This document shows positions 6,869-13,341 of a DNA stretch of 26,497 nucleotides, piece after piece. The notes under the pieces were generated by a model, which saw only the letters and a program-made list of their open reading frames with translations, was not told the DNA's origin and did not search any database. The first letter of the stretch is position 1. Each line of letters begins with the position of its first letter. This DNA comes from CAYTED01 sp964537075. GTDB taxonomy: Bacteria; Patescibacteriota; Minisyncoccia; Moranbacterales; UBA1568. Made by a program: the position numbers and the translations under genes. The stretch spans positions 1-26,497 of the forward strand of contig CAZIBB010000008.1 in NCBI GenBank assembly GCA_964537075.1, read 5' to 3'.

Positions 6869-8122
6869 TTAGAGATTTGAAAGTGTGAGGCTGGCACTTG
6901 CTTCGAGGGTCTGCCAATTTGTATCGAGTGATTTCCTTTGTTCCCCGCTCATGCGTTCATATCGATAGGCGGCAGCAGCACCGATCATGGCGGCATTGTC
7001 GAGAGAGTGGGAGAGCTCAGGCATGGAGAATTGTACAAACAGCGGAGAGACCGCTGCAGAAACAGCGGTCTCTCCGCTGTTTGTGGTGTCGATCATGTTA
7101 TGTAATTGATTACGTAATCGTACATTCGCCGAAACACCGCCGGCAATGACGAAGGTCTTCGGTCGGAATTCCATGATGGCCTGTTTGGACTTTTCGACGA
7201 GCACATCAACGACCGCTTCTTGGAATTCATGACAGACTTCATTGATAAAAGTTTCATCTTGTATTTTATCCTCGTTTTTTTTGAGAAAGTACAATACCGA
7301 AGTTTTCAATCCGGAGAAAGAAAATTGATAATTCCCACTTTTTATCATCGGACGTGGGAATTTTACCAGGCTGTCGTCCTCGGGCTTGACCCGGGGATCC
7401 AGAGAGTTTTGTGGAACCTGCCTGCCTGCCGGTAGGCAGGGATTCCCTCCGCCAGCTGGCGGATCGGGAATGACAATTGGTGGTTTCGCGTTTCTAAAAT
7501 TATCGGCGCGTTTCGCGACGATGGGACCGCCAGGATAGGCGAGTCCGAGCATGCGAGCAACCTTGTCGAACGCTTCGCCGACGGCATCATCTTCTGTCTC
7601 ACCGAGAATCTCATATTGGAAATGATCCCGCATGAGTACGAGCTGGGTATGCCCACCAGAAACAACGAGAGCTATCAATGGAAATGTGTCTCCATCAACT
7701 TGTTTGGTTTTTGTGATCTGTGTTTTGGAGTTTTCGCTCATTTTATCTTGGATAAAATTAGCGTATATATGTCCCTCGATATGGTGTATACCCATGAGCG
7801 GTTTCTTCCAAATAAGAGAAAGTGTTTTAGCAGCGGACACGCCAATCAGGAGCGCAGGGATGAGTCCGGGGCCACTGGTGACCGCGATGAGATCGATATC
7901 GTCTGAAGTAAGATTTGCTTCCCTGAGTGTCGCATCGAGGACGGGTGTGATATTTTCGATATGCATTCGTGCGGCGAGCTGAGGGACAACCCCGCCGAAT
8001 TTCGCGTGCATATCCGCCTGTGAGGAAACGACATTGGCAAGGAGAATAGGTGTGCCATCCTTCATCTCGAGAATGGCGGCTGCAGTTTCATCACAGGATG
8101 TTTCGATGGAGAGGATACGCAT
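6869..8122 (-). CDS. tsaD: tRNA N6-adenosine threonylcarbamoyltransferase carrying three in-frame insertions
   Basis: 417 aa; family members are usually about 335-345 aa. It transfers the threonylcarbamoyl group to A37 of tRNAs reading ANN codons. Visible: MRILSIETSCDETA start, metal site H114-x3-H118 (HIEGH), SGGHT (155-159), GEAFDKVARMLGL, SGLKTSV, GGVSANVRLR and SLDNAAM with the metal-binding D375. The excess length sits in three places: residues about 128-142, 217-251 and 346-363. Each coincides with a DNA repeat that also occurs between genes (see 7700-7730, 7371-7474 and 7035-7084). All insertions keep the frame and avoid the motifs, so the gene is probably functional. No Shine-Dalgarno is visible before the ATG at 8122. 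Confidence 0.96.
   Translation of the reverse strand: MRILSIETSCDETAAAILEMKDGTPILLANVVSSQADMHAKFGGVVPQLAARMHIENITPVLDATLREANLTSDDIDLIAVTSGPGLIPALLIGVSAAKTLSLIWKKPLMGIHHIEGHIYANFIQDKMSENSKTQITKTKQVDGDTFPLIALVVSGGHTQLVLMRDHFQYEILGETEDDAVGEAFDKVARMLGLAYPGGPIVAKRADNFRNAKPPIVIPDPPAGGGNPCLPAGRQVPQNSLDPRVKPEDDSLVKFPRPMIKSGNYQFSFSGLKTSVLYFLKKNEDKIQDETFINEVCHEFQEAVVDVLVEKSKQAIMEFRPKTFVIAGGVSANVRLRNQLHNMIDTTNSGETAVSAAVSPLFVQFSMPELSHSLDNAAMIGAAAAYRYERMSGEQRKSLDTNWQTLEASASLTLSNL
7035..7084. repeat. Perfect 22-bp inverted repeat inside tsaD
   Basis: Arms 7035-7056 and 7063-7084 are perfectly complementary with a 6-nt loop (CAGAAA at 7057-7062). The core is AACAGCGGAGAGACCGCTG. It encodes roughly residues 346-362 of TsaD in a surface-loop position between GGVSANVRLR and the SMPELSHSLDNAAM segment. 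Confidence 0.92.
7371..7474 (-). repeat. Nested palindromic repeat translated in frame within tsaD
   Basis: Read on the tsaD coding strand: GTCATTCCCG, then the palindrome TCCGCCAGCTGGCGGA (7448-7463), GGGAATCC, then a CCTGCC/GGCAGG palindrome (about 7418-7440), then GGATCCCCGGGTCAAGCCCG. The outer parts match the repeat at 690-784; the inner palindromes recur at 11482, 13297 and 20977-21053. It encodes about residues 217-251 (VIPDPPAGGG to LDPRVKPEDD). Confidence 0.88.
7700..7730 (-). repeat. AC-rich dispersed repeat inside tsaD
   Basis: On the coding strand CTCCAAAACACAGATCAC followed by AAAAACCAAACAAG. The same motif, slightly shortened, lies in the intergenic inverted repeat at 11298-11396. 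It encodes the extra residues about 130-142 (SKTQITKTKQ). Confidence 0.6.
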
Positions 8123-8127
8123 AACGT

Positions 8128-8210
8128 GGATATTGGATATTTGATACTAGATATTGGATTCCGAGGGAAGTGATATGGGAAGTATAAGGTATGGAGTATA
8201 AAGTATAAAG
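8128..8210. repeat. AT-rich intergenic repeats upstream of tsaD
   Basis: A GGATATTGGATAT / AGATATTGGATT repeat (8128-8160) is followed by AGTATAAGGTATGGAGTATAAAGTATAAA-like repeats (8180-8210). The second type recurs reversed near 15680-15712 downstream of recG (TACTGCATACCCGATACTTT). Confidence 0.55.
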
Positions 8211-8249
8211 GGAAGGAAAAAGGGAGCAACGTAGCAATGCCACGCGCCC

Positions 8250-8405
8250 CCCCGTACAACAGATTCAATCTCACGAAATGAAACATTCACCGGATTTGGA
8301 ATGTCTCGTTTTCAGTCTCAGGGCCCTATTTCAAGGTTGGCTCGGCGGCAACTGGCGTCACCGTTTCACAGCCTCAAGCCTATCCTACACAAAGACCTAT
8401 TTTCA
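8250..8405 (-). rRNA. Orphan fragment of 23S rRNA (domain V, L1-stalk side)
   Basis: The reverse complement contains GTGTAGGATAGG, GACGCCAG, GAGCCAACCTTGAAATA and CCCTGAGACTGAAAA in the order and spacing of domain V of bacterial 23S rRNA (E. coli has GUGUAGGAUAGG, GACGCCAG and GAGCCGACCUUGAAAUA). Similarity fades near 8250 and near 8405, so only about 155 nt remain, without the rest of an rRNA operon. Up to about 8530 the flanking sequence on the same strand does not look like rRNA; it could be intron-derived, but I cannot show that. The fragment lies in the orientation of, and directly upstream of, tsaD. Confidence 0.75.
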
Positions 8406-8533
8406 CTTGACCAGACAGGGGATGGTTTGGACGTTGGCACCCAATATCCCAGCGCTTTCGCGACGACTGTCTGTTGTTATCATCTGCCTTGAGAGGGTAG
8501 GGGATGGAGCATGCCTTGTCAATGAGTAAACTC

Positions 8534-8561
8534 TTGCCAAAATGACACTTTATGCTATGCT
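8534..8561 (+). promoter_or_regulatory. Putative promoter of tRNA-Glu
   Basis: TTGCCA (8534-8539), 16 bp, TATGCT (8556-8561), about 55 bp upstream of the mature tRNA. Confidence 0.5.
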
Positions 8562-8616
8562 GTGAAAGCAGTGTCTCGCTGTTTTTTTGTTGTGTTTCGT
8601 TTGTTTTGGTAAAAAA

Positions 8617-8688
8617 GGCCCTATCGTCTATCGGTTAGGACGCCAGGTTTTCATCCTGGTAAGAGGGGTTCGACTCCCCTTAGGGCTA
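8617..8688 (+). tRNA. tRNA-Glu (TTC), no encoded CCA
   Basis: Acceptor GGCCCTA/TAGGGCT, D-arm GTC/GAC, anticodon stem CCAGG/CCTGG with loop TTTTCAT (anticodon TTC), T-arm with TTCGACT loop. The discriminator A is followed by CAG, not CCA. An 18-bp copy of the 3' end that does carry CCA lies 154 bp downstream. Confidence 0.95.
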
Positions 8689-8845
8689 CAGTACAATGAA
8701 AACCTCCGGATTATATCCGGAGGTTTTCATTTTTTAGTACTAATGGGAGTCGAAGGGTGTGAGTAGAAAGCGAGCGAGCATAGCTTTCTGTGTGTAGCGC
8801 CCCGGCTTTTCGTCGGAGCGAAAAGGACTCCCCTTGGGGCTACCA
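8689..8845 (+). repeat. Duplicated tRNA-Glu 3' tail with intervening hairpin DNA
   Basis: 8672-8689 (from G57 of the T-loop to C74) is repeated at 8826-8843 with one difference, and there it continues into CCA. Between the copies: a terminator hairpin (8696-8735), an inverted copy of the tRNA T-arm (GGGAGTCGAA, 8745-8754), an AGAAAGC/GCTTTCT pair and CTTTTCG/CGAAAAG arms. No reading frame is supported. The organisation mirrors that behind tRNA-Arg(GCG) at 20192-20361. Confidence 0.8.
8696..8735 (+). terminator. Terminator after tRNA-Glu
   Basis: Perfect 16-bp arms (8696-8711 and 8715-8730, core AACCTCCGGAT) with a 3-nt loop and a T run. Confidence 0.93.
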
Positions 8846-9016
8846 ACAATTGAGAGCGAGCGATTATTCATCGCTGCCCCGAGCAACGAAGCTGTTAGTA
8901 AACAGTAATCCCGTAGTGATATATACTACATATGGTACATTTTTTTTATTTTATGACACAATGTCATTGACATTATTTACTTTAGTGTTCCAGTAGCAGG
9001 CTTGCAGAGCGGGTAT

Positions 9017-9046
9017 TTGACAGTATGATAAGGCCTTTCCTATTAT
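9017..9046 (+). promoter_or_regulatory. Promoter of the 9053-9232 RNA
   Basis: TTGACA (9017-9022), an 18-bp spacer and TATTAT (9041-9046). A second TTGACA at about 8968 has no good -10. Confidence 0.7.
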
Positions 9047-9052
9047 AGAGTG

Positions 9053-9232
9053 TAGAAAATAAAAGTCGGATGAAAGCTTTCAAGTTTTCCAGGAGTTTGA
9101 CCCATCCCTACGAGGAATGGAAGCACTTGCTGGCGGATAATCAACCTAAGAGCAGCTACTACTGATCATTAGTGCGGATACCCTCCCAGGAAGTCTCTTT
9201 TGAGCCCTGGTTTAGGTGTCCGCTTTTCTTTT
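9053..9232 (+). ncRNA. Candidate structured RNA of about 180 nt (sRNA or riboswitch), unknown family
   Basis: It starts behind a good promoter and ends in a terminator with 9-bp arms GCGGATACC (9174-9182) and GGTGTCCGC (9215-9223), an inner CCAGG/CCTGG hairpin and a T-rich tail. Upstream, GAAAGC/GCTTTC, CCATCC/GGAATGG and a junction GCACT(GCTG...CAGC)AGTGC can form. The 5' CGGAT near 9070 could compete for the terminator strand, as in a transcriptional riboswitch. I do not recognise 6S, RNase P, SRP or a known riboswitch consensus. The next frame begins at 9300. Confidence 0.6.
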
Positions 9233-9260
9233 TGACTGGTTTGAGTATATGTTTTTTGAC

Positions 9261-9618
9261 AACTGATTTCGGTTAGGGTTTGGTGGGCTTAGGAAATGTA
9301 TGATCAAGGAGTTAAATGATGCTGGTGCGCAGTACTGTTTTCCAATTGATGGTTGGCTGTGCTGTAACTACACGAAAAGGAAGACGAAGAGCGGTATCAA
9401 AGCAATTTTCCCTGACACCGCAAATTATATGCGGTTTCTCATGGGAAAGAAGTGGAAAAAACGCCCTCGAAAGAATTTGACCCCTCCGGATATTGGAGTG
9501 GTAAATGCAGTTGCAGATATAATTAATTTGAAAAATGAAAAAGCCCCCACAGTTCAAGGTAAAGGGCTTTCTCATTTGAAATAAATATAAGTTCGCCATT
9601 CACTAACCGAAGTCAGTT
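9261..9618. repeat. Inverted repeats flanking a small reading frame
   Basis: Arms 9261-9278 (AACTGATTTCGGTTAGGG) and 9601-9618 match as an inverted repeat at 16 of 18 positions and enclose the 9300-9584 frame. The layout suggests a very small mobile or mobilised unit. No target duplication is apparent. Confidence 0.55.
9300..9584 (+). CDS. Small hypothetical protein within inverted repeats
   Basis: 94 aa, basic in the middle (KKWKKRPRKN), no family recognised. An AAGGAG lies inside its first codons and is better placed for a different frame starting with ATGATG at 9316-9321 (about 54 codons), so which frame is translated, if any, is unclear. The 3' end overlaps a hairpin (AAAGCCC/GGGCTTT, about 9540-9573). 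It follows the structured RNA at 9053-9232 and is enclosed by the 9261/9601 inverted repeat. Confidence 0.33.
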   Translation: MIKELNDAGAQYCFPIDGWLCCNYTKRKTKSGIKAIFPDTANYMRFLMGKKWKKRPRKNLTPPDIGVVNAVADIINLKNEKAPTVQGKGLSHLK

Positions 9619-9673
9619 TTGAGCGAATATATTCCTGCTGGTTTTTTTAATACCTTCAGGAGGCTGAATGTGT

Positions 9674-9757
9674 GGGTCTGTGGTGAAACTGGTAGACACG
9701 GTGATCTCCAAAATCATTTGCTTCCCGGCATTACGGGTTCGAATCCCGTCAGGCTCA
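9674..9757 (+). tRNA. Leu-type (class II) tRNA with CCA anticodon
   Basis: Acceptor GGGTCTG/CAGGCTC with A73, a 3-bp D-stem (GTG/CAC) with the leucine-like AAACTGGTAGA loop, anticodon stem GTGAT/ATCAT, loop CTCCAAA, a long variable arm (TGC/GCA) and T-arm ACGGG/CCCGT. Body, A73 and variable arm point to tRNA-Leu. The anticodon by position 34-36 is CCA, which would read the Trp codon UGG. One base change (C35 to A) would give the ordinary Leu CAA anticodon. An automatic caller may name it tRNA-Trp. Confidence 0.8.
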
Positions 9758-9790
9758 CCCATTCATTCTTCTGAAAATATTTTTAGGGAA

Positions 9791-9821
9791 CAAAAAAACG
9801 TGACTAAACAAATTAGCACGT
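9791..9821 (-). terminator. Terminator downstream of the GH1 gene
   Basis: On the minus strand ACGTG (9817-9821) pairs with CACGT (9798-9802), followed by seven Ts. The stem is short. The 218 bp between the tRNA (9757) and the GH1 stop otherwise hold nothing I can identify. Confidence 0.5.
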
Positions 9822-9979
9822 AATGAGTGCTCCGTCAATACCCTCAATTTTTATTTGTATTGTTCTCATTTCTTTTTTGATTTAAGTAACCTTCAAAAGA
9901 AAAGTAGTATTTCTATTGTAGAGCATGTATGAAAATGTGCCAATAAAAAATAGGATATTTACTTTAAATAAAGGATTTC

Positions 9980-11248
9980 TTATTTCACCTCTATTTGATT
10001 ACTCCGGCAAATAGTGGCGTAGGTGTAGGCGCTTGGACGGATGATGCGTTTCTGTGTCGTGCGGTCGACTGAGATGAGGCCGAAGCGGAGCCAGTAGCCT
10101 TTGTCCCATTCGAAGTTGTCGAGGAGTGACCAGTAGAGGTATCCTCGCACATCCACCCCAGAGGTCATGGCGCGGTGCATGGCGATGACGGATTTCTCTA
10201 TCCACTCCTCACGCATTAAATCCTTGGCATCGGCGAGGCCGTTTTCGGTAATATAGATCGGTTTTTTATATTTTCTCAAATCCATGAGCGCCTGATAGAG
10301 TGATTCAGGATGGAATTCCCAGCCGAAATCCGTGACGCGCTTGTTTTTGTTTTTTCCTAAGCCGTTGTTGATGACATTTCGATTGTAGAAATTGAGGCCG
10401 ATGAAATCCTGATGATCTTTTATTTTGTTCAAAAACCATTCATTCCAAAAATAGTGTCCGATTTTTTTGAGCGTGTTGTTGATAATGGTATCGCTCGCGA
10501 CTTCGAAAACGACTTGATGTTTGGCAATGCCGATTTCCGAGTCGGTGTCGTATTTTTTGATCGTCTTGTAGGCGAGCTGATGCGCTTTGATGAGATTCTT
10601 CAATACATGATAGTAGGTGAAGATATTTTTTTTCTGAGGAGGCCAGACACCTTTCATATAGGCATGTGAGGCGACGACTTCGGGTTCATTCAAGGTGATC
10701 CAGAACTTTACTTCCCGACCGAGCGCCTTCACGATGGCTTCGGTATAGCGATCGAAATATGTCGGGAAATCCGGATGTTCGATTCCGCCCCTTTCGGCGA
10801 GCCAGACAGGAATCGTCCAGTGCCAGAGTGTGACGAATGGCTCGATGTTTCGTTTGCGGAGCGCGAGAATGACTTGTCGGTAATGTTCGATTTCATTTTG
10901 GTCGAAAACACCTTCTTCGGGTTCGATGCGAGACCATTCGATGCTGAAGCGATGAGCATTGTGTCCGAGGGATTGTGCGAGATTAAAATCCTCCTCAAAG
11001 CGTGCATAATGATCGCAGGCGCCGCCGGAAATATAATTTTTGGGTTCTTCAGCGAGGCGCCGTGAAAATTCCCATGAGGGGAGGTGCGAAAAATGCCGCG
11101 CTGACTCTCTCGCCAGCCGGACGGAGTTTTTCTTTTCCCAGTCGGACCAATCATTGTGATTGCCGCCCTCGACTTGATGCGAGGACGTCGCGGCGCCCCA
11201 GTAGAATTTTTTCGGAAATTGTAGTGTTTTTTTTATGAGAGTATCCAT
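9980..11248 (-). CDS. Family 1 glycoside hydrolase (beta-glucosidase/beta-glycosidase type)
   Basis: 422 aa from ATG at 11248. Opens with the GH1 signature FPKKFYWGAATSSHQVEGG, has the acid/base glutamate in TLNEPEV (about residue 184) and the nucleophile in YITENG (about residue 335), and ends with the GYLYWSLLDNFEWDKGYWLRFGL segment. It hydrolyses beta-linked glycosides with retention; the sugar cannot be told from sequence alone. No signal peptide, so cytoplasmic; slightly shorter than the common 440-480 aa. Extra upstream in-frame sequence lies in repeat DNA and was not used. The ATG sits 6 bp after TATACT, which suggests a leaderless mRNA. Confidence 0.93.
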   Translation of the reverse strand: MDTLIKKTLQFPKKFYWGAATSSHQVEGGNHNDWSDWEKKNSVRLARESARHFSHLPSWEFSRRLAEEPKNYISGGACDHYARFEEDFNLAQSLGHNAHRFSIEWSRIEPEEGVFDQNEIEHYRQVILALRKRNIEPFVTLWHWTIPVWLAERGGIEHPDFPTYFDRYTEAIVKALGREVKFWITLNEPEVVASHAYMKGVWPPQKKNIFTYYHVLKNLIKAHQLAYKTIKKYDTDSEIGIAKHQVVFEVASDTIINNTLKKIGHYFWNEWFLNKIKDHQDFIGLNFYNRNVINNGLGKNKNKRVTDFGWEFHPESLYQALMDLRKYKKPIYITENGLADAKDLMREEWIEKSVIAMHRAMTSGVDVRGYLYWSLLDNFEWDKGYWLRFGLISVDRTTQKRIIRPSAYTYATICRSNQIEVK

Positions 11249-11254
11249 GCCTGC

Positions 11255-11260
11255 AGTATA
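11255..11260 (-). promoter_or_regulatory. -10 element abutting the GH1 start
   Basis: TATACT on the minus strand, 6 bp before the ATG. No convincing -35. Confidence 0.4.
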
Positions 11261-11297
11261 CAGAATTTTCGAAGTGTTGAGTATCGGCAAAGCAAAG

Positions 11298-11396
11298 CAC
11301 AGAACAGAAAACACAAAAACCAGACAAAACATAAAAAACTTTTAGGTATGTTTTGATGTTTGAAGATTGTGTTTTGTTTGGTATTTTGTGTTCTGG
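11298..11396. repeat. Imperfect AC/GT-rich inverted repeat
   Basis: 11298-11330 (CACAGAACAGAAAACACAAA...CCAGACAAAAC) and 11371-11396 (GTTTTGTTTGGTATTTTGTG...) are imperfect inverted copies. The motif is shared with the tsaD insertion at 7700-7730. The palindrome TCCGCCAGCTGGCGGA lies nearby at 11482-11497. The 285 bp between the divergent GH1 and GT2 genes hold these repeats. Confidence 0.55.
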
Positions 11397-11481
11397 ACTT
11401 CTGTGTTTTATGAATGGTGGACAAAAGGCTCTTTTTAGGGTATTTTAAACCTTACAAGGCCATATTTTGTTTGGTTTTTGT

Positions 11482-11497
11482 TCCGCCAGCTGGCGGA
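11482..11497. repeat. Palindrome TCCGCCAGCTGGCGGA
   Basis: Identical copies lie at 7448-7463 (inside tsaD) and 13297-13312; a diverged copy with a compensating base-pair change lies at 21038-21053. Confidence 0.85.
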
Positions 11498-11533
11498 TTG
11501 TAAATTGTGTTTTCTCTCGCTTTGTAGAGCCAT

Positions 11534-13231
11534 ATGGATTCGAATTTTCATTTTCCTGACCCGAAAACAACCATTCCGAGAGAACGATTCGTACAACGAA
11601 TACTGGAGATGGTACCGGGGACACTTTCCTGGACGACATTGCTTGGCATGCTCGCTCTTTCTTTTCTCCAGCCGGTCGTGGCGGCTGTTTTTGTCATTAT
11701 TTTCGATATCTACTGGATTTATCGGACGATTTTCGTTTCGTATTATTCGCTCAAGGGGCACTTCACTCTGCGTGAGGGGAAGAAAATCAATTGGTGGGAG
11801 CGGTGTCAGAATATCGAGAAACCGGCCGTGTATGCCGAGATGATCCGGGATCGGATGAGACAGTATCGTGAAGCGCTCGCCGAAATACCTTTTTTTCAAT
11901 TTCGTGACCATTTCGTTTTGAGAAAGTGGATACGACAAACGAAAACACATTTGAAAGAAGTGGAGGCACTTATTCCGATTCAGGAAGAGATACTCGATTG
12001 GAGACAGATCATACATGTCGTCCTCCTTCCGACCGCAGGGGAGTCGGCGGAGATTATCGAGCCGGCGATTCAGTCGCTCCTCGACGTGAACTTTCCCAAA
12101 GAACAGATGATTGTCGTTCTCGCGACGGAAGAGCGGGAAAATCCGGAGACGCGCCTCTCAAAGGTGGAATATCTCAAGAAAAAATTCGAGGGAAAATTCA
12201 GGGACTTCATCGTGACGACGCATATCGTCGCGGCCGGGGAGATGAAATGCAAGGCATCGAATGCCGCTTTCGCCGCGCGGTATCTCATGGGATATTTCGA
12301 CGAACGGCATATTGACTATAAGCGAGTGCTCTTCTCGAATTTCGATTGCGATACCGTGGCACATCCGGAATATTTCGCGGCGCTCACCTATGCGTTCATC
12401 ACCGATCCCAAGCGTTTGCAGCGGGCGTATCAGCCGATACCGGTGTACCACAACAATCTGTGGGATACCAATGCTTTCGTGCGGCTTGCGGTGACCGGTT
12501 CGTCATTCTGGCATCTGTATCAGAGCACGCGGCGCGAGATGGTGACATTCTCTTCGCATTCGGAGTCATTCGATACGCTTGTACGTGTCGGATTTTGGCC
12601 ACTCAATATGATCAGTGAGGACTCGGTCATTTATTGGAAGTGTCTCTCATATTTCGACGGGGACTATGAGGTGAAGCCGATTCACCTTCCAGTGTCGCTC
12701 GATGCGGTGCTCGCCGATACGTATGGAAAGACGATTCAAAATCAGTATAAGCAGCTCCGTCGCTGGGCCTATGGGATCGAGAATTGGCCGGTCACCATGC
12801 GGGCGATCTGGCCGAATCCTAGGGTGCCATGGAAGGCGAAGCTCCGTGTCTCATTCGAGATGCTCGAAGGACATCATTCCTGGGCGACGACATCGTTTAT
12901 CCTCGCATTCCTCGGGTGGTTGCCACTCGTCCTCGGTGGAGAGGCATTTCGTGAAGGACTCTTGGCGCATAATCTTCCGCTTGTGACGCAGACGCTCATG
13001 ACGCTCGCGATGATGGGCATGATGGTATCGGTACCGCTCTCCATGGTGTCGCTTCCGCCCAAGCCGAAGAGGTATCATTGGAGTCGCTACTCGCTCATGT
13101 TCTTCCAGTGGATACTCGCACCGCTTGTCGCGTTTCTTTCTGCAGTGCCGGCGCTCGACTCGCAGACACGCATTCTTTTCGGTAAGTATTTCGGTGAATT
13201 TTGGGTGACGGAGAAGGTGAGGAGGAAATAG
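11534..13231 (+). CDS. Membrane glycosyltransferase, family 2 (processive type)
   Basis: 565 aa. N-terminal membrane segments (about 33-70), a soluble region, then a GT-A domain with HVVLLPTAGES, FSNFDCDT (DxD, about residue 268), SEDS (about 360) and QLRRW (about 405, the Q-x-x-R-W motif of processive GT2 enzymes such as cellulose synthase-like proteins), and C-terminal membrane helices (about 450-550). It should polymerise or transfer a sugar from a nucleotide sugar at the inner face of the membrane; the product is unknown. An ABC exporter follows on the same strand, which fits export of a glycan or glycolipid, but 110 bp of repeats separate them. Confidence 0.88.
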   Translation: MDSNFHFPDPKTTIPRERFVQRILEMVPGTLSWTTLLGMLALSFLQPVVAAVFVIIFDIYWIYRTIFVSYYSLKGHFTLREGKKINWWERCQNIEKPAVYAEMIRDRMRQYREALAEIPFFQFRDHFVLRKWIRQTKTHLKEVEALIPIQEEILDWRQIIHVVLLPTAGESAEIIEPAIQSLLDVNFPKEQMIVVLATEERENPETRLSKVEYLKKKFEGKFRDFIVTTHIVAAGEMKCKASNAAFAARYLMGYFDERHIDYKRVLFSNFDCDTVAHPEYFAALTYAFITDPKRLQRAYQPIPVYHNNLWDTNAFVRLAVTGSSFWHLYQSTRREMVTFSSHSESFDTLVRVGFWPLNMISEDSVIYWKCLSYFDGDYEVKPIHLPVSLDAVLADTYGKTIQNQYKQLRRWAYGIENWPVTMRAIWPNPRVPWKAKLRVSFEMLEGHHSWATTSFILAFLGWLPLVLGGEAFREGLLAHNLPLVTQTLMTLAMMGMMVSVPLSMVSLPPKPKRYHWSRYSLMFFQWILAPLVAFLSAVPALDSQTRILFGKYFGEFWVTEKVRRK

Positions 13232-13325
13232 TAATCAAGGAACAGTGAACAAGGAACAAAGAACAGAATATTCTCAACGGTCGTTCCTCTTTTTGATCCG
13301 CCAGCTGGCGGAGTCCGCTGAGGAA
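13232..13325. repeat. Intergenic repeat cluster
   Basis: 13237-13265 carries a GGAACAGTGAACAAGGAACA-type tandem repeat, the same type as in valS. 13275-13325 starts AACGGTCGTTCC, contains TCCGCCAGCTGGCGGA (13297-13312) and ends GTCCGCTG. A larger member of this second family lies at 20962-21068. Confidence 0.75.
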
Positions 13326-13341
13326 TATTTTCTATAGGTTT

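Noticed and set aside
8278..8529. Plus-strand open frames of 60-85 codons
   Set aside because: They are antisense to the 23S rRNA fragment and its flank.
9120..9230. TPP riboswitch
   Set aside because: CTGATCATTAGTGCGGATACCC vaguely resembles the TPP 3' core, but the CUGAGA and the conserved GCGUAGGGA elements are absent.
11435..12016. Minus-strand frame of 193 codons
   Set aside because: Antisense to the start of the GT2 gene, no domain, no ribosome binding site.
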